Shown piece after piece: positions 19,563-27,614 of a DNA stretch of 64,000 bases (position 1 is the first letter of the stretch; every line of letters starts with the position of its first letter). The stretch is from Bacteroides sp. (GTDB lineage: Bacteria; Bacteroidota; Bacteroidia; Bacteroidales; Muribaculaceae): the NCBI GenBank assembly GCA_014801785.1, contig JAAVDN010000002.1:62001-126000 (forward strand), written 5' to 3'. The translations under genes were made by a program, and so were the position numbers. The notes beneath the pieces are model-generated. The model was not told where the DNA came from, did not search any database, and saw only the letters and a program-made list of their open reading frames with translations.

Positions 19563-20522
19563 ATGAAAGCGAAAATGTTACTATTCTCACTCGCGACAGC
19601 ACTAACCGTGACCTCCTCCGCATCCTGCATCCGCGTCTACTATAACGAAAGCTCCGACGCGCAGCAAGCCTCTAAAACAACAAAACTCTTCACCAAAGGA
19701 AACACTACTACCTCCATCTCGAACGTAACCTTCAACCGAAACGCCAAGAAAACTGTCAACAAAGAGGTCTCCATACCCTCCTTCAATAAAATCAGCGTCG
19801 CTCAGAACATAGAAGTTATCTGCGACATCACCAACCCCTCCGGAAAAGCAAAAATCTCCACAACCGCTGCCGGAGGCAAATACCTCAAGGTCGAAGTCAA
19901 AAACGGAGAGCTGCTTATCCATTATGACTTACCCAACGACTTTTACAAATCAAAAGAAGAGTTAGCAACCACCATCCACATTTCTGCCAACTCACTGCAG
20001 GAAATAGAACTCAGCTCCGCCGCATCCCTCACCCTCAACGGAGACCTGAAAGAGAAAGGAGACGTCAGCATTGAACTCAGCTCCGCCGCATCCATAAATG
20101 CTGGAAATATCGAATGCGCCAAACTGGAAATCGAAGCCTCCAGCGCAGGCTCCTTCCAGGCCAAGACAATCACGGCAAACCTCGACATCGAGTCCACCAG
20201 CGGAGCTCAAATAAAGATCGAGACCATCAAAGGAAACCTCGACATCGAGTCCACCAGCGGAGCTCAAATACAGATCGAGGCCCTCAAGGGAAACCTTGAC
20301 ATAGAGGCTACCAGCGCATCCCAGGTCACAATCGGAAACGTAACCGCCACCGAAACGGAGATCGAGAGCACAAGCGCATCTCAGATCGCCATCTCCAATC
20401 TGAACTCCCGGAAACTGAAAATCGAGGCCTCATCCGGCTCCACGGTTCAGGCCAACGGAACCTGGGATAGCATCAGCCAGAGCGCAAGCTCCGAAGCCAA
20501 AATACGCCTTAACAGCAAATGA
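19563..20522 (+). CDS. DUF2807/GIN-type (putative auto-transporter adhesin head) lipoprotein
   Basis: SASCIRVYYN lipobox; FNKISVAQNIEVICD; repeated NLDIESTSGAQI beta-repeats. ATG at 19563. Confidence 0.82.
   Translation: MKAKMLLFSLATALTVTSSASCIRVYYNESSDAQQASKTTKLFTKGNTTTSISNVTFNRNAKKTVNKEVSIPSFNKISVAQNIEVICDITNPSGKAKISTTAAGGKYLKVEVKNGELLIHYDLPNDFYKSKEELATTIHISANSLQEIELSSAASLTLNGDLKEKGDVSIELSSAASINAGNIECAKLEIEASSAGSFQAKTITANLDIESTSGAQIKIETIKGNLDIESTSGAQIQIEALKGNLDIEATSASQVTIGNVTATETEIESTSASQIAISNLNSRKLKIEASSGSTVQANGTWDSISQSASSEAKIRLNSK
20178..20291 (+). repeat. 57-bp near-identical tandem duplication in the DUF2807 gene
   Basis: AACCTCGACATCGAGTCCACCAGCGGAGCTCAAATA at 20178 and again at 20235. 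Confidence 0.93.
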
Positions 20523-20644
20523 CCCTAGGAACCGCACCACCCCTCCCCACTGATTTTCGTACCCACACCCGCTGTAGCTTATTTGCGCAGCAACACCGCC
20601 ACATCTTTTCGCACCCATTTAGGAAAGAATAATACGACTCACAG

Positions 20645-20675
20645 TTGCGGAAATCAAAAAAAAATGCTACCTTTG
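20645..20675 (+). promoter_or_regulatory. Promoter for tRNA-Thr (TTG-N20-TACCTTTG)
   Basis: TTG 20645-20647 and TACCTTTG 20668-20675. Confidence 0.65.
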
Positions 20676-20719
20676 CAGAGCAAACGGAAAAACGCTGTTA
20701 ATCCGCTAGCGATCCAATC

Positions 20720-20792
20720 GCCGCAATAGCTCAGTTGGTAGAGCATTTCATTCGTAACGAAAAGGTCGTGGGTTCGAGTCCCACTCGCGGCT
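20720..20792 (+). tRNA. tRNA-Thr (anticodon CGT); putative left attachment site of the provirus
   Basis: 73-nt cloverleaf: acceptor GCCGCAA/TCGCGGC, D-stem GCTC/GAGC, loop TTCGTAA, T-arm GTGGG-TTCGAGT-CCCAC; A6-C67 and A31-C39 mismatches. Confidence 0.93.
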
Positions 20793-20801
20793 CCCAAGCA
20801 C

Positions 20802-20846
20802 AAGTAGAAGAGAATCAGGCACTTAGCCCGTCTTTCTCTTCTACTT
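20802..20846 (+). terminator. Terminator-like 13-bp perfect inverted repeat after tRNA-Thr
   Basis: AAGTAGAAGAGAA (20802-20814) / TTCTCTTCTACTT (20834-20846). Confidence 0.75.
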
Positions 20847-21042
20847 TCTTTTATTTCCCCCTCCAAATAAAGGGTATTTTTAGTCCAAATTTGGACCAAA
20901 ACTACCCTTTATCCCGAAATAGGTTCATTTTTGGACCATAGCGCAATACTCTGTATATACGCGTTCGGAGGTCCTTTTCCGCTGGCTCCGGCCTTTTTCA
21001 TTGCGAAAGCGACTGCACTTATGATTCGCATTATTATTCATT

Positions 21043-22305
21043 ATGGCAAAGCTCTCTTTGACCATCCGGACCTCAATGCCTAACAGTGATGGGTCCTACA
21101 ACATCAAAGTCGCGGTGGCGGCTTTCAGAAAAACTACTTATATTTCCACTAAGTACAATGTTGATTCAGTCAATCAGTGGAAGAACGGCAAAGTCGTCAA
21201 GCGCCCTGATGCTGCTGTTATCAACAGCAAGCTTATGAAGTTGCTTATGGCATACGAGGAGATTCTTGATGAGAATCCTTCCTCAGAGCTATGGGAGGCG
21301 AAGGCGGTTCGCGAGTATATTCTTAAGATGTCCCGTAATACAGGGTTCATAAAGGATTTCGCCGAGGAGTATATCAAGAGACTGGAAGAGGATAATAGAA
21401 AGTCTTACGCTTCAAATATGCGTTATACTCTCAAGTATCTTATGGAATATCTTGGGGAAAATATGACTTTGCAGGGTTTCACTCTCGCGACTCTGAGACG
21501 ATGGGAGAATGCGTTGCGTAAACGCGGAGATTCCGTCACTACTATCAATATTCGCATGTCACACCTCAAAGCACTGCTTAATGCGGCGGTCGCCGAAGGT
21601 CTTGTGACTTACAAGATTTTCCCTTTTGTCGGTTATAAGGCGCCGGCTAAGGTTATTCGGGACTTATGTCTGAGTCGTGAAGAGTTTGAGAAGCTCCGCA
21701 CCATGACTTTTGAAAGTCGGAGGATGAGGGTTGCCCGTGATTTGTTTATGCTGTCTTTCTACTGCGGAGGAATGAATCTTACAGATATGGTGGATGCTGA
21801 CTGGAGTGGGGATGCTGTCTCTTTTGTGCGTAAAAAGACTGCAAGCCGAACATCCGGTGGCGCGAAGGTGGCGCTTACTCTTCAGCCGGAAGCTAAAGAA
21901 ATCATAGAACACTATGTGACTCCGGAAGGTAAACTTGATCCGGGTTATAATTATACGAATTATGGAGACTTCCGTAGCTACATCTCAAAGCTGCTCAAAA
22001 CCATCGGAGAGTCTATGAACTTCGAGAAACCACTGATGTTCTATTCGGCGCGGAAGACTTTCTGTCAGTTCGGCTTTGAACTCGGTATTCCGCTCTACAT
22101 TCTGGAATACGCCATCGGCCACACTATCAAGGATGCGGCCCATCGCCCCATCTTTAATTACATCAAGCTGATGCGACCCCAAGCGGACACAGCGATCCGG
22201 ATGATTCTCGACACTCTTAAATTTAAGCCGGAGGAGGAAGAGGATAAGCGCAGTGATACCCCGGACATGGATAGAGAAACAGAAATGACTGCTGAGGCTG
22301 GATAA
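21043..22305 (+). CDS. Tyrosine recombinase / phage integrase
   Basis: N-terminal arm/SAM-like domains; YSARKTF, AIGH, and FNYIK with putative nucleophile Tyr; adjacent to tRNA. Confidence 0.93.
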   Translation: MAKLSLTIRTSMPNSDGSYNIKVAVAAFRKTTYISTKYNVDSVNQWKNGKVVKRPDAAVINSKLMKLLMAYEEILDENPSSELWEAKAVREYILKMSRNTGFIKDFAEEYIKRLEEDNRKSYASNMRYTLKYLMEYLGENMTLQGFTLATLRRWENALRKRGDSVTTINIRMSHLKALLNAAVAEGLVTYKIFPFVGYKAPAKVIRDLCLSREEFEKLRTMTFESRRMRVARDLFMLSFYCGGMNLTDMVDADWSGDAVSFVRKKTASRTSGGAKVALTLQPEAKEIIEHYVTPEGKLDPGYNYTNYGDFRSYISKLLKTIGESMNFEKPLMFYSARKTFCQFGFELGIPLYILEYAIGHTIKDAAHRPIFNYIKLMRPQADTAIRMILDTLKFKPEEEEDKRSDTPDMDRETEMTAEAG

Positions 22306-22351
22306 AAAACACTGTTTTTCTCGTCCTCATCTTCAAATTTATTTAATTGAC

Positions 22352-22412
22352 AAGTAGCTCTCAGAATTAACGAGTGTATAATCATTATATCGATTAATTC
22401 TTAGAGCTACTT
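22352..22412. terminator. Long imperfect inverted repeat between convergent integrase and ART-like gene
   Basis: AAGTAGCTCTcAGAATTAA / TTAATTCTtAGAGCTACTT (18 of 19 paired); loop contains TATAATCATTATA. Confidence 0.85.
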
Positions 22413-22413
22413 A

Positions 22414-22818
22414 TCATATCATATTCATAGTTTTCTTAATTTCAATATTCGCTGCATCGAATACAACATAACTGACTCCTCCATACTCTTCATCATTGGT
22501 AACAATAATTGAGTCGTAGCCTTGTTCCTGTAATTCACTTCTCAATTCTTCGCCTGTCTTTTCTTGACTCTCTATCCACAGAGCAAGGGTTTCAATACTA
22601 TCAACCTCTATAGGATTTTCTATTTCAAGCAAGCATTCCATCTGCTGCTTATTATATGCGATTGATAGGTTACCTCCGACATTGAACCAAAAGCCAAGGT
22701 GTGCAGTCTGTGCCCAATAATAATCAGTTGCGTTATCATCTGTGTTCGCACCGAGGAATGAATCGTCAAGCCTCTTGAAGTCGCTATTTGTACTATGATA
22801 TGCCCTTATTGTAGCCAT
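22414..22818 (-). CDS. Stand-alone ADP-ribosyltransferase-fold protein (ART-PolyVal-like)
   Basis: IRAYHSTNSDFKRLDDSFLG...TAHLGFWFN...GYDSIIVTNDEEYGGVSYVVFDAANIEI pattern. ATG at 22818 preferred. Confidence 0.65.
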   Translation of the reverse strand: MATIRAYHSTNSDFKRLDDSFLGANTDDNATDYYWAQTAHLGFWFNVGGNLSIAYNKQQMECLLEIENPIEVDSIETLALWIESQEKTGEELRSELQEQGYDSIIVTNDEEYGGVSYVVFDAANIEIKKTMNMI

Positions 22819-22841
22819 AATCTTTATTTTTAGTAACACGT

Positions 22842-22883
22842 TTATGAAATCAGGTCAGAAATGTGTCCGACCTGATTTCATAA
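22842..22883. repeat. 15-bp perfect inverted repeat upstream of ART-like gene
   Basis: TTATGAAATCAGGTC / GACCTGATTTCATAA, 12-nt loop. Confidence 0.95.
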
Positions 22884-22903
22884 TTAACTTAAAAAAGGGG
22901 ACA

Positions 22904-23659
22904 TTAACGGTTTGTTCCCATTGAAATCCATTTGGATAGCAATGCTTTGGTTAGGGGTTTCCCTGTACGGGTGCAATAGACATCCGGCTGAAGGGTGTGT
23001 TGAAAATTAAACTCCTCGATAATCTTAGCGCGCGGCATTCCGCTTGCGACTTTGGCCATGACCCACTTGTATGCGGTCGATGTATTCATCCACTCAAGCG
23101 TTTCGTCTATGCGTTTCTTTGCAGAAGCTTCATGAGCCGGAGTCATGTCGCATCCTTTTTTCGCCCCCCAATGCGTCTGGATGTTTCCTGATTTGGTTAT
23201 GCGTGCGCCCTTTGTTTCAATCTCCCGTATTGCCGCTGTTACTCCATTCTTGATACGGTGCCGGATTCGGTTTCGTTCATCCTCATCGATGATTGCCCGC
23301 AGGGAAAGAATTATACGGGTCGCCAGGTCGTCATCTCCCAAACTGAGATTCTGATTGCAGGCAAGGATGGTGACACCTCGTTTCTTTGCTTCGCTCATCA
23401 GGTCGATCATGTCGAAGAAATTTCTTCCAAGTCGGTCTGTTGATGCGGCGTAGATAATATCCCCTTTCTTACACCGCCGCAACAGTCCCTTGAACTTGCG
23501 GTCAGTGTATGATTTGCCTCCGGATTCTTTCTCTTCTACTATTTCGTTGACATCATCGATGTTTATGTTATGTTCGGAGAAATAACGGTTTATATCCTCC
23601 ATCTGCTGAGCATAGTGCTGCTGCTCGGTCGAGACACGCAGATATATATTGAACGCCAT
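22904..23659 (-). CDS. Serine recombinase (resolvase/invertase family)
   Basis: YLRVSTEQQ catalytic Ser motif, AASTDRLGRNFFDMI, DEDERNRIRHRIKNG. Confidence 0.9.
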   Translation of the reverse strand: MAFNIYLRVSTEQQHYAQQMEDINRYFSEHNINIDDVNEIVEEKESGGKSYTDRKFKGLLRRCKKGDIIYAASTDRLGRNFFDMIDLMSEAKKRGVTILACNQNLSLGDDDLATRIILSLRAIIDEDERNRIRHRIKNGVTAAIREIETKGARITKSGNIQTHWGAKKGCDMTPAHEASAKKRIDETLEWMNTSTAYKWVMAKVASGMPRAKIIEEFNFQHTLQPDVYCTRTGKPLTKALLSKWISMGTNR

Positions 23660-23674
23660 AATATATTAATATTT

Positions 23675-24217
23675 TTAGTCCCTAAATTCTTCAGGCTCTT
23701 TTCTCAGAGGTATGCCAAGTTCTTTGCGAAGCTCGTCATTAATTTTTACCAGTCTCTTTGTCTTCTCGTGATCCAACCGCTCTTTATAGTTGCCATAGCC
23801 ATAGTAAGCAAGAGCGATTAATATAACAATGATTGCCATTACTCCCCAGACGATAAAAAATCCGCTTCCGGGCATCCCTGTAAAAATATAGAACAGACTT
23901 GCTGGAACAGCTGCCAAGATAACACACAAAAATGTGTTGTATATTATAGAAATTTCTGACAGCCGTTCTTCTCTCAGTTCTACCAGTTCTTTCAGTTCTG
24001 CAAGCTGGTCGTTTAGTTGTTTTTTTCGCTGTTCCCAAGCGGTTTTCGGTTTGCCACGAGTTCCGTAAACCAACCGCGCGTATTCTCTGTTATGAAACTC
24101 GTGTTTAATATAGTCATCAAGCTCCATATATTTTGAAACTACATGATGGGAAGTAGTAGTATCTTTATAGATGAGTTTCATCATGAAATCATCTAATATA
24201 TCAAATAAATCTGTCAT
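23675..24217 (-). CDS. Hypothetical protein with coiled coil and two TM helices
   Basis: KKQLNDQLAELKELVELREERLSE coiled coil then two hydrophobic helices. Confidence 0.65.
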   Translation of the reverse strand: MTDLFDILDDFMMKLIYKDTTTSHHVVSKYMELDDYIKHEFHNREYARLVYGTRGKPKTAWEQRKKQLNDQLAELKELVELREERLSEISIIYNTFLCVILAAVPASLFYIFTGMPGSGFFIVWGVMAIIVILIALAYYGYGNYKERLDHEKTKRLVKINDELRKELGIPLRKEPEEFRD

Positions 24218-24240
24218 TTCTGAAAATTTTGGATTAATAT

Positions 24241-25515
24241 TTACTTTACATTATCACCAGCTCTGCGTATTCCCATCAACAAAGAGGTCATCCGCTCCTG
24301 CTTAAAAGAGAGCATCGGAGGCATTTTCTTTTCAGGATCGGGCAATGTAATTTGCCCTGTGAATTTGTTTCGGATTATCCGAGCGATGCGGTTTAGGTTA
24401 ATACTTGCGCAAAACTCCGGAAGTTGGTCTTTGCAAGCCTGCAAAGATAATGAAATATTCTCAGATGATTCTATGTGACCCAAAGAGTTTTCCCGATATA
24501 TCGTCACATTAATCTCTTTGTTTGTAGGACTCGTTGTGAATCTCATATAAGTATTCTTTAGTTCGTCCTTTGGCTTAACGTCAACCGATCTGCCTACAAA
24601 ATCCTCAAACAGTTCAAGTGATTCAGGAGAAAGACTGACAATCGGCCCTCCGGGTCGGGTTATCCTGTCTATGTCGGGATAACGGTCAACATTCTCGCAT
24701 ATACAGCAAAAGCCGTCGGTCTCACAGAATGTTACTTTAGCATCGTCGCGATTCCATACAGAAATATATACTTGCCGTCCTGCCAGGTGTCGAATAACTT
24801 CAGGGCGTATATAACCTTCGAGGTGGTTATAGTTATTTGTAACCCTAAGCGTATATAGACCCGAACATTGTACGCTTATTTCTGTCAGCTCGCGACCGTC
24901 CGAAGCAAAGATTAGATTCTTTTCGGGACGTATGCAGATGTATCGCAGGTGTGCTAAATTACACCTATGTACAATTTCTTTCAGTCCTGACGCATAGGAC
25001 GGAATTTTCACACTGAAACGCGCATCCGGTTCTCCATACTCTCCGATGGTATCTAATTCGGCTTGTGTACAAGCATATTTTAAGACCTTTCTCGGTTTTG
25101 GATTGGCTTCTAATTCGCCTTGTGTACAATGGGAATTTTTCGTATCAGATTCAAAGCCGGGTGTAACAAGCTCTGTCACTTCCTGTTTAACCTGGTGTAT
25201 TATATCAGCCAGGGTGTCGGGAGTCTCGCAGATCGCGACACGGCGCCCGGCTCGGATGAGCTTCGGCAGATAAGTGTCAAGGGCATGATGCGGGAATCGG
25301 GCCATCTCCATCGGTTTCGTGTCTCTGTGGTTACGTCGTGTCAACGTGATATTCAGTATCTCGCTACAATCTATTGCATCTTGATAGAATGTCTCGTAGA
25401 AGTCCCCGACACGCAAAAGAATAATTGCGTCAGGGTGTTTTTGCTTCATGGCTGCATAATACGCCGGAAGTCTGTTGTAGATTGCTGAAAGGTTCTCTTT
25501 TACTGTCTGTATCAT
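24241..25515 (-). CDS. Orphan MutS domain-I-like protein lacking an ATPase domain
   Basis: [31 protein letters not shown]...[30 protein letters not shown] matches MutS_I; no P-loop in the remainder. Confidence 0.78.
   Translation of the reverse strand: MIQTVKENLSAIYNRLPAYYAAMKQKHPDAIILLRVGDFYETFYQDAIDCSEILNITLTRRNHRDTKPMEMARFPHHALDTYLPKLIRAGRRVAICETPDTLADIIHQVKQEVTELVTPGFESDTKNSHCTQGELEANPKPRKVLKYACTQAELDTIGEYGEPDARFSVKIPSYASGLKEIVHRCNLAHLRYICIRPEKNLIFASDGRELTEISVQCSGLYTLRVTNNYNHLEGYIRPEVIRHLAGRQVYISVWNRDDAKVTFCETDGFCCICENVDRYPDIDRITRPGGPIVSLSPESLELFEDFVGRSVDVKPKDELKNTYMRFTTSPTNKEINVTIYRENSLGHIESSENISLSLQACKDQLPEFCASINLNRIARIIRNKFTGQITLPDPEKKMPPMLSFKQERMTSLLMGIRRAGDNVK
25053..25081 (-). repeat. 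CTAATTCG...GTGTACAA interspersed repeat copy R1 (inside MutS-like ORF)
   Basis: ctaattcggcttgtgtacaagcatatttt. Confidence 0.95.
25110..25140 (-). repeat. Interspersed repeat copy R2 (inside MutS-like ORF)
   Basis: ctaattcgccttgtgtacaatgggaattttt. Confidence 0.95.
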
Positions 25516-25586
25516 TACGGAAGTTTTTAAGCGTTGATAAAGTCAATCTTTATCGGAATGGTTTTTGTTTTAAGTTTGATTCGGTT

Positions 25587-25614
25587 CTTCGTGGAGGTGT
25601 CACGCTCCACGAAG
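25587..25614. terminator. 10-bp perfect hairpin in leader of MutS-like gene
   Basis: CTTCGTGGAG-gtgtcacg-CTCCACGAAG. Confidence 0.6.
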
Positions 25615-25695
25615 ATAAGTTACTGTTTCAAATGATTCCCGAAAGCCATAAATAAAACCCTCGGAATTGTCGTTAAATTCGCTTCTGAACGGCCT

Positions 25696-25722
25696 CTAAT
25701 TCGTCTCGTGTACAATGTAATT
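25696..25722 (-). repeat. Interspersed repeat copy R3 (intergenic)
   Basis: ctaattcgtctcgtgtacaatgtaatt. Confidence 0.95.
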
Positions 25723-25742
25723 ACCGAAGGCTATGAGCGCTC

Positions 25743-25773
25743 CTAATTCGCCTCGCGTACAATGTCAAATTTT
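25743..25773 (-). repeat. Interspersed repeat copy R4 (intergenic)
   Basis: ctaattcgcctcgcgtacaatgtcaaatttt. Confidence 0.95.
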
Positions 25774-25795
25774 CGGGATCTGCATTTCAGCGCGT

Positions 25796-26218
25796 TCAGT
25801 CTGTGACGTTGAAATAATATTCGGCGGCTTCTCCGGTGAAATTCTTTTGTGCCCAGTCGTGCAGCTGTTCCCAGGCATGGAAATATAGTTCGCTAAGTCT
25901 CTGCAAAGCCGGGTTATTGTCAAACCGTTCGGCGGCTTGCCAATACCACAGCCCCTTGTGATTGAGTACAAGCGAGAGTTCGGCTATATACTTCACATCA
26001 TGCTTCCAGCCTTTAAACGCACGTTCCAGCGTGTCCGCAATAGCGAGCGGGCCGTAAAGTTCTGCGATTGAAAAATCATCCCAGAAAGACGTCATAGGCG
26101 TGTAGCCTATATTTTCGGCCATCGTCCACTTTGGGAGCGCAGGCAGATCTATACACCTGGTTTCCTCGACCGCGTTTCCGCAATCGTCGAAACTAACAAA
26201 AATTACTTTGTTCGTCAT
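25796..26218 (-). CDS. Hypothetical protein of mobile-element type
   Basis: ORF MTNKVIFVSFDDCGNAVEETRCIDLP...; ATG at 26218 preferred over the non-ATG start at 26263. Confidence 0.7.
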   Translation of the reverse strand: MTNKVIFVSFDDCGNAVEETRCIDLPALPKWTMAENIGYTPMTSFWDDFSIAELYGPLAIADTLERAFKGWKHDVKYIAELSLVLNHKGLWYWQAAERFDNNPALQRLSELYFHAWEQLHDWAQKNFTGEAAEYYFNVTD

Positions 26219-26243
26219 AGTTTTTATATTTGGGGTTATGTTT

Positions 26244-26273
26244 CTAATTCGTCTCGTGTACAAGCGTATTTTG
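26244..26273 (-). repeat. Interspersed repeat copy R5 (intergenic)
   Basis: ctaattcgtctcgtgtacaagcgtatttt. Confidence 0.95.
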
Positions 26274-26286
26274 ACAATACCGGATC

Positions 26287-26317
26287 CTAATTCGCCCCGT
26301 GTACAAGCGTATTTTTC
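26287..26317 (-). repeat. Interspersed repeat copy R6 (intergenic)
   Basis: ctaattcgccccgtgtacaagcgtattttt. Confidence 0.95.
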
Positions 26318-26340
26318 GGAGCCGGTATTATATTATTATT

Positions 26341-27195
26341 TTATCTGTCTCTCCAGTAAGTCCGGATTGAAACTTTACTAAGTCCGTATCTTTTCAGGTA
26401 TATTTGCAAGCGCTTCTCCTGAATTTTCAGCGCAAGCGAATAACCGGCGATAAGCCGTTGTTTGTCGTCGTCTGTAAGTTTGCGATAACACCCGCTATTA
26501 TATAGTTCTCGTTCACGCGGATCTAAGCAATCAACAGCGTTGACAGCATCGGGGCAAATATCAGATCTATCAATTGACCAGCTATTAAGACTTGCGTCTT
26601 TGCTCCAGTTGGCAAGCCACGGATAAGAGTTTTCTCGTTCTTTCCTTTCTTCTTTGAGGATTTCCAGCATATAAGTTAATTTGTCAGTATTTTCTTTAAT
26701 AAAATACTGTTCAGAGTGTGCAGCTTTAATTTCATCGTCATATCCTTCATCAGGGAACCAGAACTCAGTCTCAAGGTCCGGTCTCATTATCGCAACGCAA
26801 GCGCCGTCAGACAGGCGGACAACAACCGGATATTCTTTAAAATCCTTCGATATGGATTCTAAATATTTTTTGCGTTCATCGTCGGTTAATATATAATCCG
26901 GCGCGGTTTCTCCTCCTGGAGCGGTTCCGGGCGCGTTGTCAGCGCGTTCTAACTCTTCCAGCTTATAAGTTACCGTTTCGATGTCGTAAGACGCCAGCAA
27001 CGCGCGCAAGGCATCCTCGCTTTTCTTCTTGCTGAATATCCAGCCGGCGCCGAATCCCAGCCGGGAATTAAACCGGCCCCCGATCTGTTTTAATTCTTCC
27101 TGGATTATCGTTTCAAAATCCATAGCCACGGCAATAGCTTTTGCCGAATAATCCACGATAACAAGGCGATCTGTTATGTCTGTTACTTTAATCAT
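26341..27195 (-). CDS. Hypothetical protein with GGRFNSRLGFGAGWIFSKKK N-terminal motif
   Basis: Complete 284-aa ORF in minus-strand operon. Confidence 0.7.
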   Translation of the reverse strand: MIKVTDITDRLVIVDYSAKAIAVAMDFETIIQEELKQIGGRFNSRLGFGAGWIFSKKKSEDALRALLASYDIETVTYKLEELERADNAPGTAPGGETAPDYILTDDERKKYLESISKDFKEYPVVVRLSDGACVAIMRPDLETEFWFPDEGYDDEIKAAHSEQYFIKENTDKLTYMLEILKEERKERENSYPWLANWSKDASLNSWSIDRSDICPDAVNAVDCLDPRERELYNSGCYRKLTDDDKQRLIAGYSLALKIQEKRLQIYLKRYGLSKVSIRTYWRDR

Positions 27196-27286
27196 GATAT
27201 AATACTTTATAGCTCCCCGGGTCGGTCATCAGCCGGCGCCGCGTACAGCGGGCCCGGGGAAATTGTTGTCATATCGTCGGCGGGGT

Positions 27287-27559
27287 TTAAATGATGAACA
27301 TTTTCGCGCGATCCTGATTGTATAAGCCAATATATTCGCCATCGATCCACACAGCGCAACCGCCCCAAGTCGTTTCTTCGTGAACCTGATAGCGGTTTGC
27401 GCGCTCCCGGTCTAAAAGCGTTTGTATGCGACGGGCGCGCGCCTGAACGCGGCGCGGGTTTAAGCGTCTCCAGGCGCGCCGATATAGCCAGCCGATAAAG
27501 GAGAAATTAACGGGGACGAAAGAAGAAGAGGAAACACGGGTTATTGAAGTTGTCAACAT
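27287..27559 (-). CDS. Small Arg-rich hypothetical protein
   Basis: 90-aa ORF in the same operon; composition not diagnostic. Confidence 0.45.
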   Translation of the reverse strand: MLTTSITRVSSSSFVPVNFSFIGWLYRRAWRRLNPRRVQARARRIQTLLDRERANRYQVHEETTWGGCAVWIDGEYIGLYNQDRAKMFII

Positions 27560-27614
27560 GGTTAAAAAGCTATTTTAAGGGTTATTTAAAAATTTGACAG
27601 GAGAGGACGCCCGC

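Noticed and set aside
20630-20642. 13-nt exact match to the start of the T7 phi10 promoter (TAATACGACTCAC)
   Set aside because: The essential initiation half (TATAG) is absent (AGTTG instead) and no T7-like RNA polymerase is encoded here; treated as coincidence.
20654-20899. Minus-strand ORF ...AASGTRTHDLFVTNEMLYQLSYCGD
   Set aside because: Antisense translation of the same tRNA; well-known spurious protein pattern.
20735-20941. ORF MVEHFIRNEKVVGSSPTRGS on plus strand
   Set aside because: Translation of the tRNA-Thr gene, a common annotation artefact.
25053-26317. CRISPR array interpretation of the CTAATTCG repeats
   Set aside because: Only six imperfect copies in separated pairs, irregular spacing, two within a coding region, no cas genes.
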